In this document: positions 1 to 13,389 of the stretch, one piece after another
How positions within the stretch are numbered: the first letter of the stretch is position 1
Layout: each line of letters begins with the position of its first letter
NCBI RefSeq assembly: GCF_024704385.1
Contig: NZ_JAJDFX010000002.1
Location: forward strand, 3,782,001-3,846,000
DNA length: 64,000 nucleotides
From: Cellulomonas sp. P24
GTDB lineage: Bacteria > Actinomycetota > Actinomycetes > Actinomycetales > Cellulomonadaceae
Direction of reading: 5' to 3'
Notes under the pieces: model-generated
The model's database searches: none
The model's input: the letters and a program-made list of their open reading frames with translations, nothing else
What the model was told of the DNA's origin: nothing
Made by a program: the position numbers and the translations under genes

Positions 1-367
1 GGTCAGCGTCGGTGTCGATCCCGACGACGTCGCCCGGCTGAGGGCCGAGTGGGAGGCGCTGGCTCTCCCGGTGCCGCTCAAGGTCCTCGACTCGCCGTTC
101 CGCGAGATCACCCGGCCGATCCTCACCTACGTGCGGTCGATCCGGCGGGAGAGCCCGCGCGACCTCGTCGTCGTGTACATCCCCGAGTACGTGGTCGGTC
201 ACTGGTGGGAGCAGCTGCTGCACAACCAGAGCGCGCTGCGCCTCAAGGGCCGTCTGCTGTTCACCCCCGGGGTGGTGGTCGCCTCGGTGCCGTGGCAGCT
301 CGTCTCGAGCGAGGGGCAGACCGGCCTCGAGGACCGCGTCCGAGGGGCGGCGCGTCGTGGCTTCTGA
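1..367 (+). CDS. APC-family permease, C-terminal end (partial)
   Basis: The reading frame is open from base 2 to the TGA at 365-367, so this is the last ~121 residues of a gene that starts outside the window. The fragment is the soluble cytoplasmic tail typical of large actinobacterial APC-superfamily amino acid/potassium permeases: it contains the pattern YIPEYVVGHWWEQLLHNQ and a final FTPGVVVASVPWQL stretch. In related genomes such a permease commonly precedes the TRAM-domain RNA methyltransferase, as here, and the two genes overlap by 11 bases, which suggests translational coupling. No membrane segment is visible in this fragment, and the substrate cannot be inferred. Confidence 0.8.
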   Translation, partial: VSVGVDPDDVARLRAEWEALALPVPLKVLDSPFREITRPILTYVRSIRRESPRDLVVVYIPEYVVGHWWEQLLHNQSALRLKGRLLFTPGVVVASVPWQLVSSEGQTGLEDRVRGAARRGF

Positions 368-1727
368 ACGAGGCAGCCGGCCACGGACCACGGGCAGGCC
401 CGCCGCACGGGACGGGCGCCCGGCGTCCGGCCGCCGCGTTCCGCGCCCGCGTCCCGTGACCGACGAGGTCCCGAGCGACGCGCCGCTGCTCGAGCTCGAG
501 ATCGGCCCCGTGGCGCACGGCGGGCACTGCGTGGCACGGCACGACGGACGCGTCGTGTTCGTGCGGCACACGGCCCCCGGCGAACGGGTCCTCGCACGGT
601 TGACGCAGGCCGGTGCGGAGGCCTCGCTCTGGCGCGCCGACGCGGTCGAGATCCTCGAGCCCTCACCGGACCGCGTCCCGTCGGCATGGCCGGCTGCCGG
701 GCCCGGGGGCGTCGGTGGCGGTGAGCTCGCGCACCTGGCGCTCGGCGCGCAGAGGCGGTGGAAGGAGTTCGTGGTCGCGGAGCAGCTCCGGCGGCTCGCG
801 CACGACGATCGTGCCGTCGATGTGCACGGCCTCCCGGGTGAGGACGAGCGCGGCGGTCTGCGGTGGCGTACCCGGATCGACCTCGTCGTCGACGACGACG
901 GCCGCGCCGGCATGCGCGGGTACCGGTCCCACCGGATCCAGGCGCTCGACTCGATGCCGCTCGCGGTCGAGGCGATCGGTGACCTCGAGCTCTTCGACCG
1001 GCGCTGGCCCGTCGGTGCGCGGATCGAGGCGATCGCACCCGTCGGCGGCGACCTCCCGGTGGTCCTGGTGGACGGGGTGCTGTGGGACCTCGCACGGCAC
1101 CGTGCCGCCACCGGGGCTCAGGTGCGGACTGCGGTGCACGAGCTCGTGCCGGCTCGCGGACAGCAGTATCGGTACCGCGTCACGGCGGACGGCTTCTGGC
1201 AGGTGCACCGTGCCGCGCCCACCACCCTCGTCGAGGCGGTGCTCGACGGGCTCGAGGGGCTGGACCTCGACGGTGCGACCGTGGTGGACCTCTACTCCGG
1301 TGCGGGACTGTTCAGCGCCCCGCTCGCGGACGCGGTCGGTCCGACGGGCCAGGTCGTGGCCGTCGAGGGCGACGAGCGCGCCGTCCACGACGCGCGACGC
1401 AACGCGCACCTGCGACGCAACGTGACCCTGCTGCACGGCGACGTGTCCCGCGTGCTCGCCGACCCGGACGCAGACGCGTCCCTCGTGCACGCCGACGCGA
1501 TCGTGCTCGACCCCCCACGGACGGGCGCCGGTCGGGCGATCGTCGGACAGATCGGTGCGCTGCGCCCGGACCGGGTCGTGTACGTCGCGTGCGATCCTGC
1601 GGCCCTGGCGCGGGACGTCTCCTACTTCGCCGAGGCCGGCTACGGCCTCACCGGCATCCGGGCCTTCGACCTGTTCCCGATGACGCACCACGTCGAGTGC
1701 GTCGCGGTGCTGGACCGAAGCGAGTGA
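357..1727 (+). CDS. class I SAM-dependent RNA methyltransferase with TRAM domain (TrmA/RlmD-like)
   Basis: The product is a 456-residue uridine-C5 RNA methyltransferase of the TrmA/RumA family. A TRAM RNA-binding domain lies near residues 42-100 (LELEIGPVAHGGHCVARH). The SAM-binding motif VVDLYSGAGLF is around residue 309, DPPR is at 385-388, the nucleophilic Cys of YVACDP is about residue 412 and the general base Glu of HHVECV about 447, so the active site looks complete. The GTG at 357 has a GAGGGG ribosome binding site and overlaps the permease. A second GTG at 456 would remove a basic, low-complexity 33-residue leader and is also possible. Whether the target is tRNA or 23S rRNA is not shown. 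Confidence 0.9.
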   Translation: MASERGSRPRTTGRPAARDGRPASGRRVPRPRPVTDEVPSDAPLLELEIGPVAHGGHCVARHDGRVVFVRHTAPGERVLARLTQAGAEASLWRADAVEILEPSPDRVPSAWPAAGPGGVGGGELAHLALGAQRRWKEFVVAEQLRRLAHDDRAVDVHGLPGEDERGGLRWRTRIDLVVDDDGRAGMRGYRSHRIQALDSMPLAVEAIGDLELFDRRWPVGARIEAIAPVGGDLPVVLVDGVLWDLARHRAATGAQVRTAVHELVPARGQQYRYRVTADGFWQVHRAAPTTLVEAVLDGLEGLDLDGATVVDLYSGAGLFSAPLADAVGPTGQVVAVEGDERAVHDARRNAHLRRNVTLLHGDVSRVLADPDADASLVHADAIVLDPPRTGAGRAIVGQIGALRPDRVVYVACDPAALARDVSYFAEAGYGLTGIRAFDLFPMTHHVECVAVLDRSE

Positions 1728-1733
1728 CCCGGC

Positions 1734-2222
1734 TCAGATCGCGCTGAGCTCGGCGTCGACGGAGGCGACCCACTCGCGGACGTGCTCGGGGTCGCGCCAG
1801 TCGCCGGACCGGGTCCGGGCCATCGCCGAGGCGGGGAAGCCGCGGGCGTCCGGGGCGAGGAACCCTCCGAAGGTCATGTGTCCCCGCGCCGCCACCAGAT
1901 CCATGGCGGAGGCCACCTGGGGGATCGGTGGGAGGGCCCCGCTGCGCGCGGAGTCGTCGAGCGGGCCCGAGGTCACCAGCCAGGTGGGTGTCGCACGAAG
2001 GATCTGGGCGTGGCTCCTCACCCATCGGCGGGCGTCCCGGTGCCAGCGTCCGGCGCTGATCGAGCCCGCCACGACGACGGCGTCGTAGCCGGCGGGTGGG
2101 CCCGCCGTCCGTGCCGGCAGCGCGACCGCCTCGTGGCCGAGCCTGACGAACGCCTCGGCGATCATCTCCGCGAGACCCGCGGTGCCGTGGCGCGACGATC
2201 CGTACGCCACGAGGATGGTCAC
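1734..2222 (-). CDS. flavodoxin-domain protein
   Basis: The product is a 162-residue flavodoxin-fold protein. It begins TILVAYGSSRHGTAGLAEMI, where the first loop matches the FMN phosphate-binding loop, followed by a central VVVAGSISAGRW and the DUF/HemG-like segment TWLVTSGPLDD. This resembles menaquinone-dependent protoporphyrinogen oxidase (HemG)-type flavodoxins, but the family is broad and a redox role with unknown partner is all that is supported. The GTG at 2222 is chosen because the fold begins exactly there; the frame is open for another 47 codons upstream. It converges on the RNA methyltransferase (stops 6 bases apart) and is divergent from the P-type ATPase gene. Confidence 0.8.
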   Translation of the reverse strand: MTILVAYGSSRHGTAGLAEMIAEAFVRLGHEAVALPARTAGPPAGYDAVVVAGSISAGRWHRDARRWVRSHAQILRATPTWLVTSGPLDDSARSGALPPIPQVASAMDLVAARGHMTFGGFLAPDARGFPASAMARTRSGDWRDPEHVREWVASVDAELSAI

Positions 2223-2329
2223 GGTCCGAGCATCCTGAGGTCGGCCGGTGGTGGCGAGGGTCGGAGGTCCCGGCACGCCGTCACCGTCCCCGATCAGGAC
2301 GAAGATCGTCCCGAGGGGCGGGTCACCCC

Positions 2330-2335
2330 TAGGCT
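2330..2335 (+). promoter_or_regulatory. -10 box TAGGCT of a leaderless promoter
   Basis: TAGGCT is followed by six bases (CGGGGC) and then the GTG start at 2342, with no ribosome binding site. This spacing puts the transcription start at or next to the start codon. Confidence 0.5.
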
Positions 2336-2341
2336 CGGGGC

Positions 2342-4750
2342 GTGGCAGACAGCGAGACGACACGGTCCGGACCGCCGCTCGCCGACGTCGTCGGTCTGAC
2401 CGCGGACGAGGTCGCAGCGCGCGTCGCCGACGGTCGCGTGAACGACGTGACGAGCACGTCGTCGCGCAGTGTCGGTGCGATCCTTCGGGGGAACGTCTTC
2501 ACGCTGTTCAACGGGATCCTCGGTGCGGCGCTCGTGGTCGTGCTGGTCGTCGGTCAGTGGCAGGACGCGCTGTTCGGCGGCGTGCTGGTGTTCAACGCGG
2601 CGATCGGCGTGATCGGCGAGTACCGGGCCAAGCTGGTCCTCGACCGCCTGTCGATCCTGAACGCACCCGACGCGCGCGTCGTCCGGGACGGCACCGAGAC
2701 GTCGATCGACGTCCGCGAGATCGTCGTCGACGACCTCTTGCTGATCGGCGCGGGCGACCAGGTCCCGGTGGATGCCACCGTGCTCCGCCCGTCGGGTCTC
2801 GAGGTCGACGAGTCGCTCCTGACGGGAGAGTCCGCCGCGGTGGTCAAGAGTGCCGGGGACGACGTGCTCTCCGGCTCGATCGTCGTCGCCGGGTCGGCCA
2901 CCACCCGCGTGCACCACGTCGGAGCGGACTCGTACGCGAACCGTCTGACGAGCTCGGTGCGGCGGTTCTCCCTGGTCAGGTCCGAGCTCCGCACGGGGAT
3001 CAACCGGGTGCTCGTCGTCGTCGCCTGGATGATCGGCCCGCTGAGCGCGCTGCTCATGTGGAGCCAGATCCGGGCGCACGGCGGGTGGCAGGCCGCGCTC
3101 GCGGACGGGTCGTGGCGGTCGGCTGCGGTGTCCGGCGTCGCCGGTGTGGTCGGCATGGTTCCCGAGGGCCTCGTCCTGCTCACGTCGATCAACTTCGCGC
3201 TGGCTGCCGTGGTCCTGGCTCGGCGCCAGGTCCTGGTGCAGGAGCTCCCCGCGGTCGAGGTGCTCGCGCGGGTCGACGTGCTGTGCCTGGACAAGACGGG
3301 GACCCTCACCGACGGCACGATGGCGCTGGACCGGTTCGAGGACGTCGCGGTGGTTCCCGGTGCCCGCGAGGCGCTCGCCGCGATGGCCGCCGACCCCGAG
3401 GCCAACGTCACCGCTGCGGCGATCTCGACGGGGCTGGTGGGCGTCGTGCCTGCCCCGGTCGACGGTGCGGTCGCGTTCTCGTCGGCGCGGAAGTGGAGCG
3501 CCGTCCGGACCGCGACCGGCACCTGGGTGCTGGGGGCGCCGAGCATCGTCCTCGCGGCGGGGTCGGCGGGGTCGGCGTCGGTCCTCGAGCGAGCCGGTGC
3601 GATCGCGCAGGACGGGGCACGGGTCCTCGTGCTGTGCCGGGCCGAGAGCCTGCCGATGGCTGACGAGCCGGCGCTGCCGGCAGACCTCGTGCCGGTCGTG
3701 CTCGTCGTGCTGCGCGAGCACCTGCGGCCCGACGCGGCGACGACCCTCGCGTACTTCCGCGACCAGGGTGTCGAGCTGACGGTGATCTCGGGCGACGACC
3801 CGGCCACCGTCGCCGCGATCGCGACCGCCCTGGACCTGCGCGGGACGGGTGCGGAGGTGGTGGGGGTCGACGCGACCACCCTCCCGACCGACATCGCCGA
3901 GCTGTCCGCCGTGATGGCGACGGAGCACGTGTTCGGTCGGGTCACGCCCGAGCAGAAGCGTGCGATGGTGCATGCCTTGCAGCACGCGGGACGCACGGTG
4001 GCGATGACCGGCGACGGCGTGAACGACGCGCTCGCGCTCAAGGATGCGGACCTCGGGATCGCGATGGGGTCGGGCGCGGCCGCCACGAAGGCGGTCGCCC
4101 GGCTCGTCCTGCTGGACGGCAGGTTCTCGTCGTTGCCCGGCGTCGTCGGGGAGGGCCGGCGGGTGATCGCCAACATGGAGCGGGTCGCGAACCTGTTCCT
4201 CAGCAAGACGACCTACGCCGCGCTGCTCGTCGTCGCGAGCGTGCTGCTCGTGGTGCCGTACCCGTTCCAGCCGCGTCATCTCACCCTGGTCAGTGCGCTC
4301 ACGATCGGCATCCCCGCGTTCTTCCTCGCGCTCGCGCCGAACGCGCAGCGGTACCTCCCGGGGTTCCTGCCGCGCGTACTGCGCCTCGCGGTGCCGTCCG
4401 GGGTGCTCATGGGTGGCGTCGTGTTCACGGTCCACCTGGTGCTGCGGTCGCGGGTCGCCGAGCAGGAGGCGCGATCGGCCGCGACGGCGGTCCTGCTGTG
4501 CTGCGGGCTCTGGTTGATCGGCGTGCTCGCCCGGCCGTGGCGGTGGTGGAAGGTCTCCTTGGTCGCCGTGATGGCTGCGGCGGGGGTGGGCGCGTTCCTC
4601 CTGCCGGTGGCGCGCGGGTTCTTCGCGCTGCACGTCCTCACGGCGGGGTCGGGTGTCGCCGTCCTGGTGGCCGGGGCGGTCGGCTGCGCGGGCATCGAGC
4701 TGGTGGGCCGGTGGCACGGTCGCGGCAGGTCGATGCTGCGTCCTGCATGA
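2342..4750 (+). CDS. cation-translocating P-type ATPase (CtpE-like)
   Basis: The product is an 802-residue P-type ATPase of the inner membrane. It shows the actuator motif TGES at 161-164, the phosphorylated Asp317 in DKTGTLTDG, and the hinge motif GDGVND from residue 557, so the catalytic cycle should be intact. The membrane segment preceding the phosphorylation site ends in a PEGL-type helix (VGMVPEGLVLLTSINFALA). The N-terminal stretch (FTLFNGILGA, GQWQDALFGG) resembles mycobacterial CtpE, a calcium-uptake ATPase, more than heavy-metal pumps, and there is no N-terminal CxxC metal-binding domain. Calcium as substrate is inference from that resemblance. The GTG start follows a TAGGCT box by six bases, so the mRNA is probably leaderless. 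Confidence 0.9.
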   Translation: MADSETTRSGPPLADVVGLTADEVAARVADGRVNDVTSTSSRSVGAILRGNVFTLFNGILGAALVVVLVVGQWQDALFGGVLVFNAAIGVIGEYRAKLVLDRLSILNAPDARVVRDGTETSIDVREIVVDDLLLIGAGDQVPVDATVLRPSGLEVDESLLTGESAAVVKSAGDDVLSGSIVVAGSATTRVHHVGADSYANRLTSSVRRFSLVRSELRTGINRVLVVVAWMIGPLSALLMWSQIRAHGGWQAALADGSWRSAAVSGVAGVVGMVPEGLVLLTSINFALAAVVLARRQVLVQELPAVEVLARVDVLCLDKTGTLTDGTMALDRFEDVAVVPGAREALAAMAADPEANVTAAAISTGLVGVVPAPVDGAVAFSSARKWSAVRTATGTWVLGAPSIVLAAGSAGSASVLERAGAIAQDGARVLVLCRAESLPMADEPALPADLVPVVLVVLREHLRPDAATTLAYFRDQGVELTVISGDDPATVAAIATALDLRGTGAEVVGVDATTLPTDIAELSAVMATEHVFGRVTPEQKRAMVHALQHAGRTVAMTGDGVNDALALKDADLGIAMGSGAAATKAVARLVLLDGRFSSLPGVVGEGRRVIANMERVANLFLSKTTYAALLVVASVLLVVPYPFQPRHLTLVSALTIGIPAFFLALAPNAQRYLPGFLPRVLRLAVPSGVLMGGVVFTVHLVLRSRVAEQEARSAATAVLLCCGLWLIGVLARPWRWWKVSLVAVMAAAGVGAFLLPVARGFFALHVLTAGSGVAVLVAGAVGCAGIELVGRWHGRGRSMLRPA

Positions 4751-4789
4751 TGGAAGCCCGTCGCACGCGCACGCGCGGCCGCTACGATG

Positions 4790-4807
4790 TATCTTGATGT
4801 CGAGATA
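4790..4807. promoter_or_regulatory. palindrome upstream of aconitase, probable operator
   Basis: TATCTTGAT/GTCGAGATA is an 18-bp inverted repeat (7 of 9 positions paired), immediately after a TACGAT hexamer at 4783-4788 that could be the -10 box, and about 97 bases before the acn start. Its place over the transcription start fits a repressor site. MarR-family TamR controls aconitase in Streptomyces through a palindrome upstream of the gene, so a MarR protein is a reasonable guess, not shown here. Confidence 0.5.
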
Positions 4808-4903
4808 ATTGCGAGCCGCTCCGCCCTGGGGTGAGAGCGGCCTCGTCACCCGGCCCGACGGCCCTGCGTGCGTCGGGTGAAGCGCCAGCCGAAGGAGCCA
4901 GCA

Positions 4904-7672
<2,769 letters not shown>

Positions 7673-7688
7673 CCCTCACCCCCCAACC

Positions 7689-7751
7689 GGTCGAGTGGAG
7701 CGTTCTGCTGCGACACGCCCGCGTGTCGCTAGCAGAACGCTCCACTCGACC
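7689..7751. terminator. long hairpin between convergent genes (bidirectional terminator)
   Basis: Arms 7689-7709 and 7731-7751 are perfectly complementary over 21 bp. Inside them a second stem (GCGACACG at 7710-7717 with CGTGTCGC at 7722-7729) closes a four-base loop, with one bulged T at 7730. It lies between the aconitase stop and the convergent Nudix stop. There is no T-run, as is common for terminators in very GC-rich genomes. Confidence 0.75.
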
Positions 7752-7756
7752 CGGTG

Positions 7757-9912
<2,156 letters not shown>

Positions 9913-9965
9913 GGCCGGGTCTCGTACGGGACCTGCGTCGTCGAGGCGGGCGCCTACCACGCCGT

Positions 9966-10874
9966 TCACCCCTTCTCCGCCCCTGCGCTGGTGTTCATGA
10001 TGCGGCGCTGGAAGACGAAGAACAGCACGGCGACCGGCACCGTCATGATGGCGGCCGCGGCGAGCTTGAGCGGGTACTGGTTCCCGGAGCCGAGCTGGCC
10101 GGACGCGAGCTGCGCGACGCCCTTGGTGAGCGTGACGAGTCCGGGGTCGTTGGACGCGACGATGAAGTGGGACAGCTCGTTCCACGATCCCTGGAAGGAC
10201 AGGATGGCGATCGTGATGAGCGCCGGGCGTGCCATCGGCAGCACGATCGACCAGTACACGCGGAAGGTTCCCGCCCCGTCGATGCGGGCGGCCTCTTCGA
10301 CGCTGACGGGGATCGACTCGAAGAAGTTCTTCATGATGAACACTCCGGCCGCGTCCACGAGCAGGGGGATGATCATCCCGGCCCAGGTGTTGTAGATGCC
10401 GAGCTCCTTGATCACGAGGAACTTCGGGATCAGCAGGACGACACCGGGCACCGCCATCACGGCGACCAGGCCTGCGTAGACGACGCCCCGACCGCGCCAG
10501 TGCAGCCGGGAGAGCGAGTAGCCCGCGAGAGAGTCGAAGAACACGCGTCCGAGGGTGACGAACACGGTGACGATCACCGAGTTGCGGAACCACAACGGGA
10601 AGTCGGAGTTGAGGAACAGCTTCTGGTACGCGGCCGCCGTCCAGGTCCGGGGAGTCAGCGAGAGGGCGTTCGCCGTGGCTTCGGCGTCGGTCTTGAACGA
10701 CGTCGCGACCTGGACCAGGAACGGGTAGATGTACAGCGTCGCGAGCGTGATCAGGAGCGCGTAGCTCAGCCCGGCGGCGATCAGGCGACGCCGTCGTCGG
10801 CGCCTGCTCGCAGCGAGGTGATCCGGTGTCGAGACGACCGGCCGGGTCGAGGCGGTCGGGGGCGCGACGGTCAT
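9966..10874 (-). CDS. carbohydrate ABC transporter permease (MalG-like)
   Basis: The product is a 302-residue inner-membrane permease with about six hydrophobic segments, the first right after a run of arginines (SRRRRRRRLIAAGLSYALL). The cytoplasmic EAA loop appears as EEAARIDGAGTFRVYWSIVLP, which docks on the ATPase subunit. It belongs to the CUT1 (MalG) family of sugar importers. Its ATG overlaps the stop of the other permease gene by four bases (ATGA). The operon encodes no ATPase, so the transporter probably uses a shared MsiK-type ATPase encoded elsewhere, as is common in actinobacteria. Confidence 0.92.
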   Translation of the reverse strand: MTVAPPTASTRPVVSTPDHLAASRRRRRRRLIAAGLSYALLITLATLYIYPFLVQVATSFKTDAEATANALSLTPRTWTAAAYQKLFLNSDFPLWFRNSVIVTVFVTLGRVFFDSLAGYSLSRLHWRGRGVVYAGLVAVMAVPGVVLLIPKFLVIKELGIYNTWAGMIIPLLVDAAGVFIMKNFFESIPVSVEEAARIDGAGTFRVYWSIVLPMARPALITIAILSFQGSWNELSHFIVASNDPGLVTLTKGVAQLASGQLGSGNQYPLKLAAAAIMTVPVAVLFFVFQRRIMNTSAGAEKG

Positions 10875-11953
10875 CGTGCACTCCTCACGGTGCGGCGACG
10901 CTTCGGGCCGCGCTCTCGCAGTGCGGCACGCTGCACGGCGGTGAACGCGACGATGATGAAGAAGAGGATGAAGGCGATTGCGGCGCCCTGGCCCCACTGG
11001 AAGTCGGCGAACGCGGAGCTGTAGGACAGGTAGGCGGGGGTCATCGTGGTCTTGGCGGGGCCGCCCTTGGTCCCCGTGTAGATCTGATCGAAGACCTGCC
11101 AGGAGCCGATCAGGCCGAGGGTGACGACGGTGAAGACCGTCGGGCGCAGCATCGGGAGCGTCACGTAGCGGAACCGCTGCCACGCGGATGCGCCGTCGAT
11201 GCTCGCGGCCTCTTCGACCTCACCGGAGATCGCCTGCAACGCTGCGAGGAACAGCAGCATGAGCGTGCCGGAGGTCGTGAAGATCGCCATGAGGATGAGA
11301 GCTGTCATCGCGACGCTCGGGCCTGCGAGCCACTCCCACCAGGAGACGCCGAGGAGCCCGTGGTTCGCCAAGGCGCTCGGAGCGGTGTCGACGCCGAGTG
11401 CTCCCAGCAAGAGGTGGATGAGACCACGTGGGTCGTTGAACCAGTTCGGGCCGTTCACGCCGATCTTCGCGAGGATCGCGTTGATCGCGCCGGTCGTGGA
11501 GAACAGGAAGAGCCACAGCACGGTGATCGCGACCGAGCTCGTCACCGACGGGAAGTAGAACGCCGTTCGGAAGAAGCCCTTGCCGCGCAGGATCTTGCGG
11601 TTGACCGCGATCGCGAGGAACAGCGAGACCGCGGTCTGGACGGGCACGACGAGGAGTACGTAGTAGACGTTGTTGCGAAGCGCGGCACCCAGGTCAGAGG
11701 TGGCGAGGCCGCCGCCGACCAGCAATGCGTTGTAGTTCTTGACCCCGACGAAGCTCACGCCTGCACCGAACGGGCTCCCGCGGCCGGACCAGTTGGACAC
11801 GCTCACCCAGGCGGCCATGACGACCGGGACGACCAGGAACAGGCCGAGCAGGAGCAGCATCGGGCTGACGAAGAGCCAGCCGGAGGCGGCCTCGCGGCCG
11901 TGCGTACCCGATCGATGCGACCGCCGCCGCGGAACTGCTTCTGTTGCCACCAT
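10871..11953 (-). CDS. sugar ABC transporter permease (MalF-like)
   Basis: The product is a 360-residue CUT1 permease (MalF family) with a basic N-terminus and six to seven hydrophobic segments, starting GWLFVSPMLLLLGLFLVVPV. The EAA loop reads EEAASIDGASAWQRFRYVTLP. A long periplasmic-side insertion (around residues 150-215, rich in N, G and P) separates early segments. The ATG at 11953 has a GAGGAG ribosome binding site; an upstream in-frame extension would run through the hairpin at 11976-12008 and is rejected. It partners with the MalG-like permease just downstream. Confidence 0.92.
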   Translation of the reverse strand: MVATEAVPRRRSHRSGTHGREAASGWLFVSPMLLLLGLFLVVPVVMAAWVSVSNWSGRGSPFGAGVSFVGVKNYNALLVGGGLATSDLGAALRNNVYYVLLVVPVQTAVSLFLAIAVNRKILRGKGFFRTAFYFPSVTSSVAITVLWLFLFSTTGAINAILAKIGVNGPNWFNDPRGLIHLLLGALGVDTAPSALANHGLLGVSWWEWLAGPSVAMTALILMAIFTTSGTLMLLFLAALQAISGEVEEAASIDGASAWQRFRYVTLPMLRPTVFTVVTLGLIGSWQVFDQIYTGTKGGPAKTTMTPAYLSYSSAFADFQWGQGAAIAFILFFIIVAFTAVQRAALRERGPKRRRTVRSAR

Positions 11954-11975
11954 CAGTGGTCTCCTCTTGGCCTCG

Positions 11976-12008
11976 GGTGCGGCGCGCCCGCGGTGGGCGC
12001 GCCGCACC
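11976..12008 (-). promoter_or_regulatory. intercistronic hairpin between binding-protein and permease genes
   Basis: A 14-bp perfect stem (11976-11989 with 11995-12008) with a five-base loop lies between the binding-protein stop and the permease start. A smaller alternative stem, GCACCTG/CAGGTGC (12004-12020), overlaps its far side. In ABC-import operons such hairpins usually protect or partly terminate the binding-protein message so that it is made in excess. Confidence 0.6.
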
Positions 12009-12034
12009 TGTGACAGGTGCGGGTGGACGCTGCG

Positions 12035-13318
12035 TCAGCCCGCGTTGATCGCTGCCTGCAGGTTCTTCTGCACCGACGCGAGGATCGCCTTCGGATCCGC
12101 GGTGGCCAAGCTTCCCAGCTGCGAGTTGAAGTCTGTGATCACTGCGGCCGAGCCCTTGGTGTTCACAACGTTCTTGGCGAAGGCAGCGGACGTGATGAAC
12201 GCCGACATGTTCGGGTAGAGCTCGCTCCAGCCGGCGGCTGCCGACTTGATCGACGGCATGACTCCGAAGGCCTTGGCCGCGGCGAGCTGCTGGTCCTTGC
12301 TCGTCAGGAACTTCACGAGGTCCACCGCTCCGGTCTTGTTGCCCGAGTCGGCGGCGACGCCCCAGCAGTTGGTGAACTGGAGGGTGGCCTTGCCTGCTGG
12401 CCCGGCGGGCAGCTCGACGACCTTGTACTTGATGTTCGGGTAGTCCTTCGACATCGCGCCGGTGATCCAGTTGCCCTCGATGGTCATCGCTGCCTTGCCG
12501 GTCCCGAAGGCCTCGCCGCCCCAGCCCGTGCCCAGGTCCTTGGCGAACGCGGCCGTCTTGTCCTTGAGGAGACCCTTGATGTAGTTCAGACCTGCGAGGT
12601 TCTCGGGGCTGTCGACGGTCGCCGTCTTCCCGTCGGCGGACTCCATCGTCCCACCGGCCTGAGCCATGAAGACGTCCAGGCGGGCGTACTCCCCGCTGAT
12701 CCCGAGGCCGACGTGCGCGGCCGTCGTGAGCTTCTTGGCGACCGACGACAGCTGGTCCCAGGTTGTCGGGATGTCCGCGTCGGTGAGCCCGGCGGCGGCC
12801 CAGTCGTCCGTGTTGATGACCAAGGCGAGCGTGGAGAAGTCCTTGGGCGCGCATACGAGCTTGCCGTTGTAGGTGAACTGGTCACGAAGGGACTTGTAGA
12901 AGTCGTCGGTGTTCGGCAGCTGGTCACCGTACGAGAGGAGCGAACCGTTCGAGGCATAGCCCTGCAGCGAGTCCGCGCCGACGTAGAAGACGTCGGCGGG
13001 TTGACCGGAGGCGAATCCCTGGGTGAGCTCCTGGCCCAGGTCGGAGGCCACCTTGACGGTGGCCTGGGTGCCGCTCTGCTTGGACCAGGCGGCGACCGCA
13101 TCGGTGACCGACGTGGTCTCGGCATCGCCGCTCGAGCCGATGAGGACGGTCAGCGGCTTGCCGGGCGCCGCTGCGCCGGTCGACGACGCGGCGCTGGGCG
13201 AGGTGCCGCTGCCCGAGCTACCGCACGCGGCGAGGGCCAGCAGCGTCACGGCGCCGAGAGCGCCGACGGCGGCCTTGCGCCGACGTGATCGCAGCTGAGT
13301 ACGGGTGGTGCCGTGCAT
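12035..13318 (-). CDS. extracellular sugar-binding lipoprotein of ABC importer
   Basis: The product is a 427-residue solute-binding protein of the MalE-type (family 1) fold. A basic N-terminus, a hydrophobic stretch (AAVGALGAVTLLALAAC) and lipobox LAAC indicate signal peptidase II processing and lipid anchoring, followed by a Gly/Ser/Ala linker. The mature part has hallmark segments such as GQELTQGFASGQPADVFYVG and KAAMTIEGNWITGAM. The start has a clear AAGGAG site. It is the first gene of the importer and lies 71 bases after lacI. The sugar is unknown; the neighbouring debranching-type glucosidase makes malto- or gluco-oligosaccharides a reasonable guess. Confidence 0.92.
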   Translation of the reverse strand: MHGTTRTQLRSRRRKAAVGALGAVTLLALAACGSSGSGTSPSAASSTGAAAPGKPLTVLIGSSGDAETTSVTDAVAAWSKQSGTQATVKVASDLGQELTQGFASGQPADVFYVGADSLQGYASNGSLLSYGDQLPNTDDFYKSLRDQFTYNGKLVCAPKDFSTLALVINTDDWAAAGLTDADIPTTWDQLSSVAKKLTTAAHVGLGISGEYARLDVFMAQAGGTMESADGKTATVDSPENLAGLNYIKGLLKDKTAAFAKDLGTGWGGEAFGTGKAAMTIEGNWITGAMSKDYPNIKYKVVELPAGPAGKATLQFTNCWGVAADSGNKTGAVDLVKFLTSKDQQLAAAKAFGVMPSIKSAAAGWSELYPNMSAFITSAAFAKNVVNTKGSAAVITDFNSQLGSLATADPKAILASVQKNLQAAINAG

Positions 13319-13350
13319 GTCGTGCTCCTTCGTGGTGGGCGAACTGACAG

Positions 13351-13367
13351 CCCGGCACGGTGCCGGG
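13351..13367 (-). terminator. small hairpin between lacI and the importer genes
   Basis: CCCGGC and GCCGGG flank a five-base loop (ACGGT), with two more potential pairs inside. It falls in the 71-base gap after the lacI stop and could attenuate read-through into the importer operon. Confidence 0.4.
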
Positions 13368-13389
13368 TCCGAGCCAGAGAAGTGGTGGG

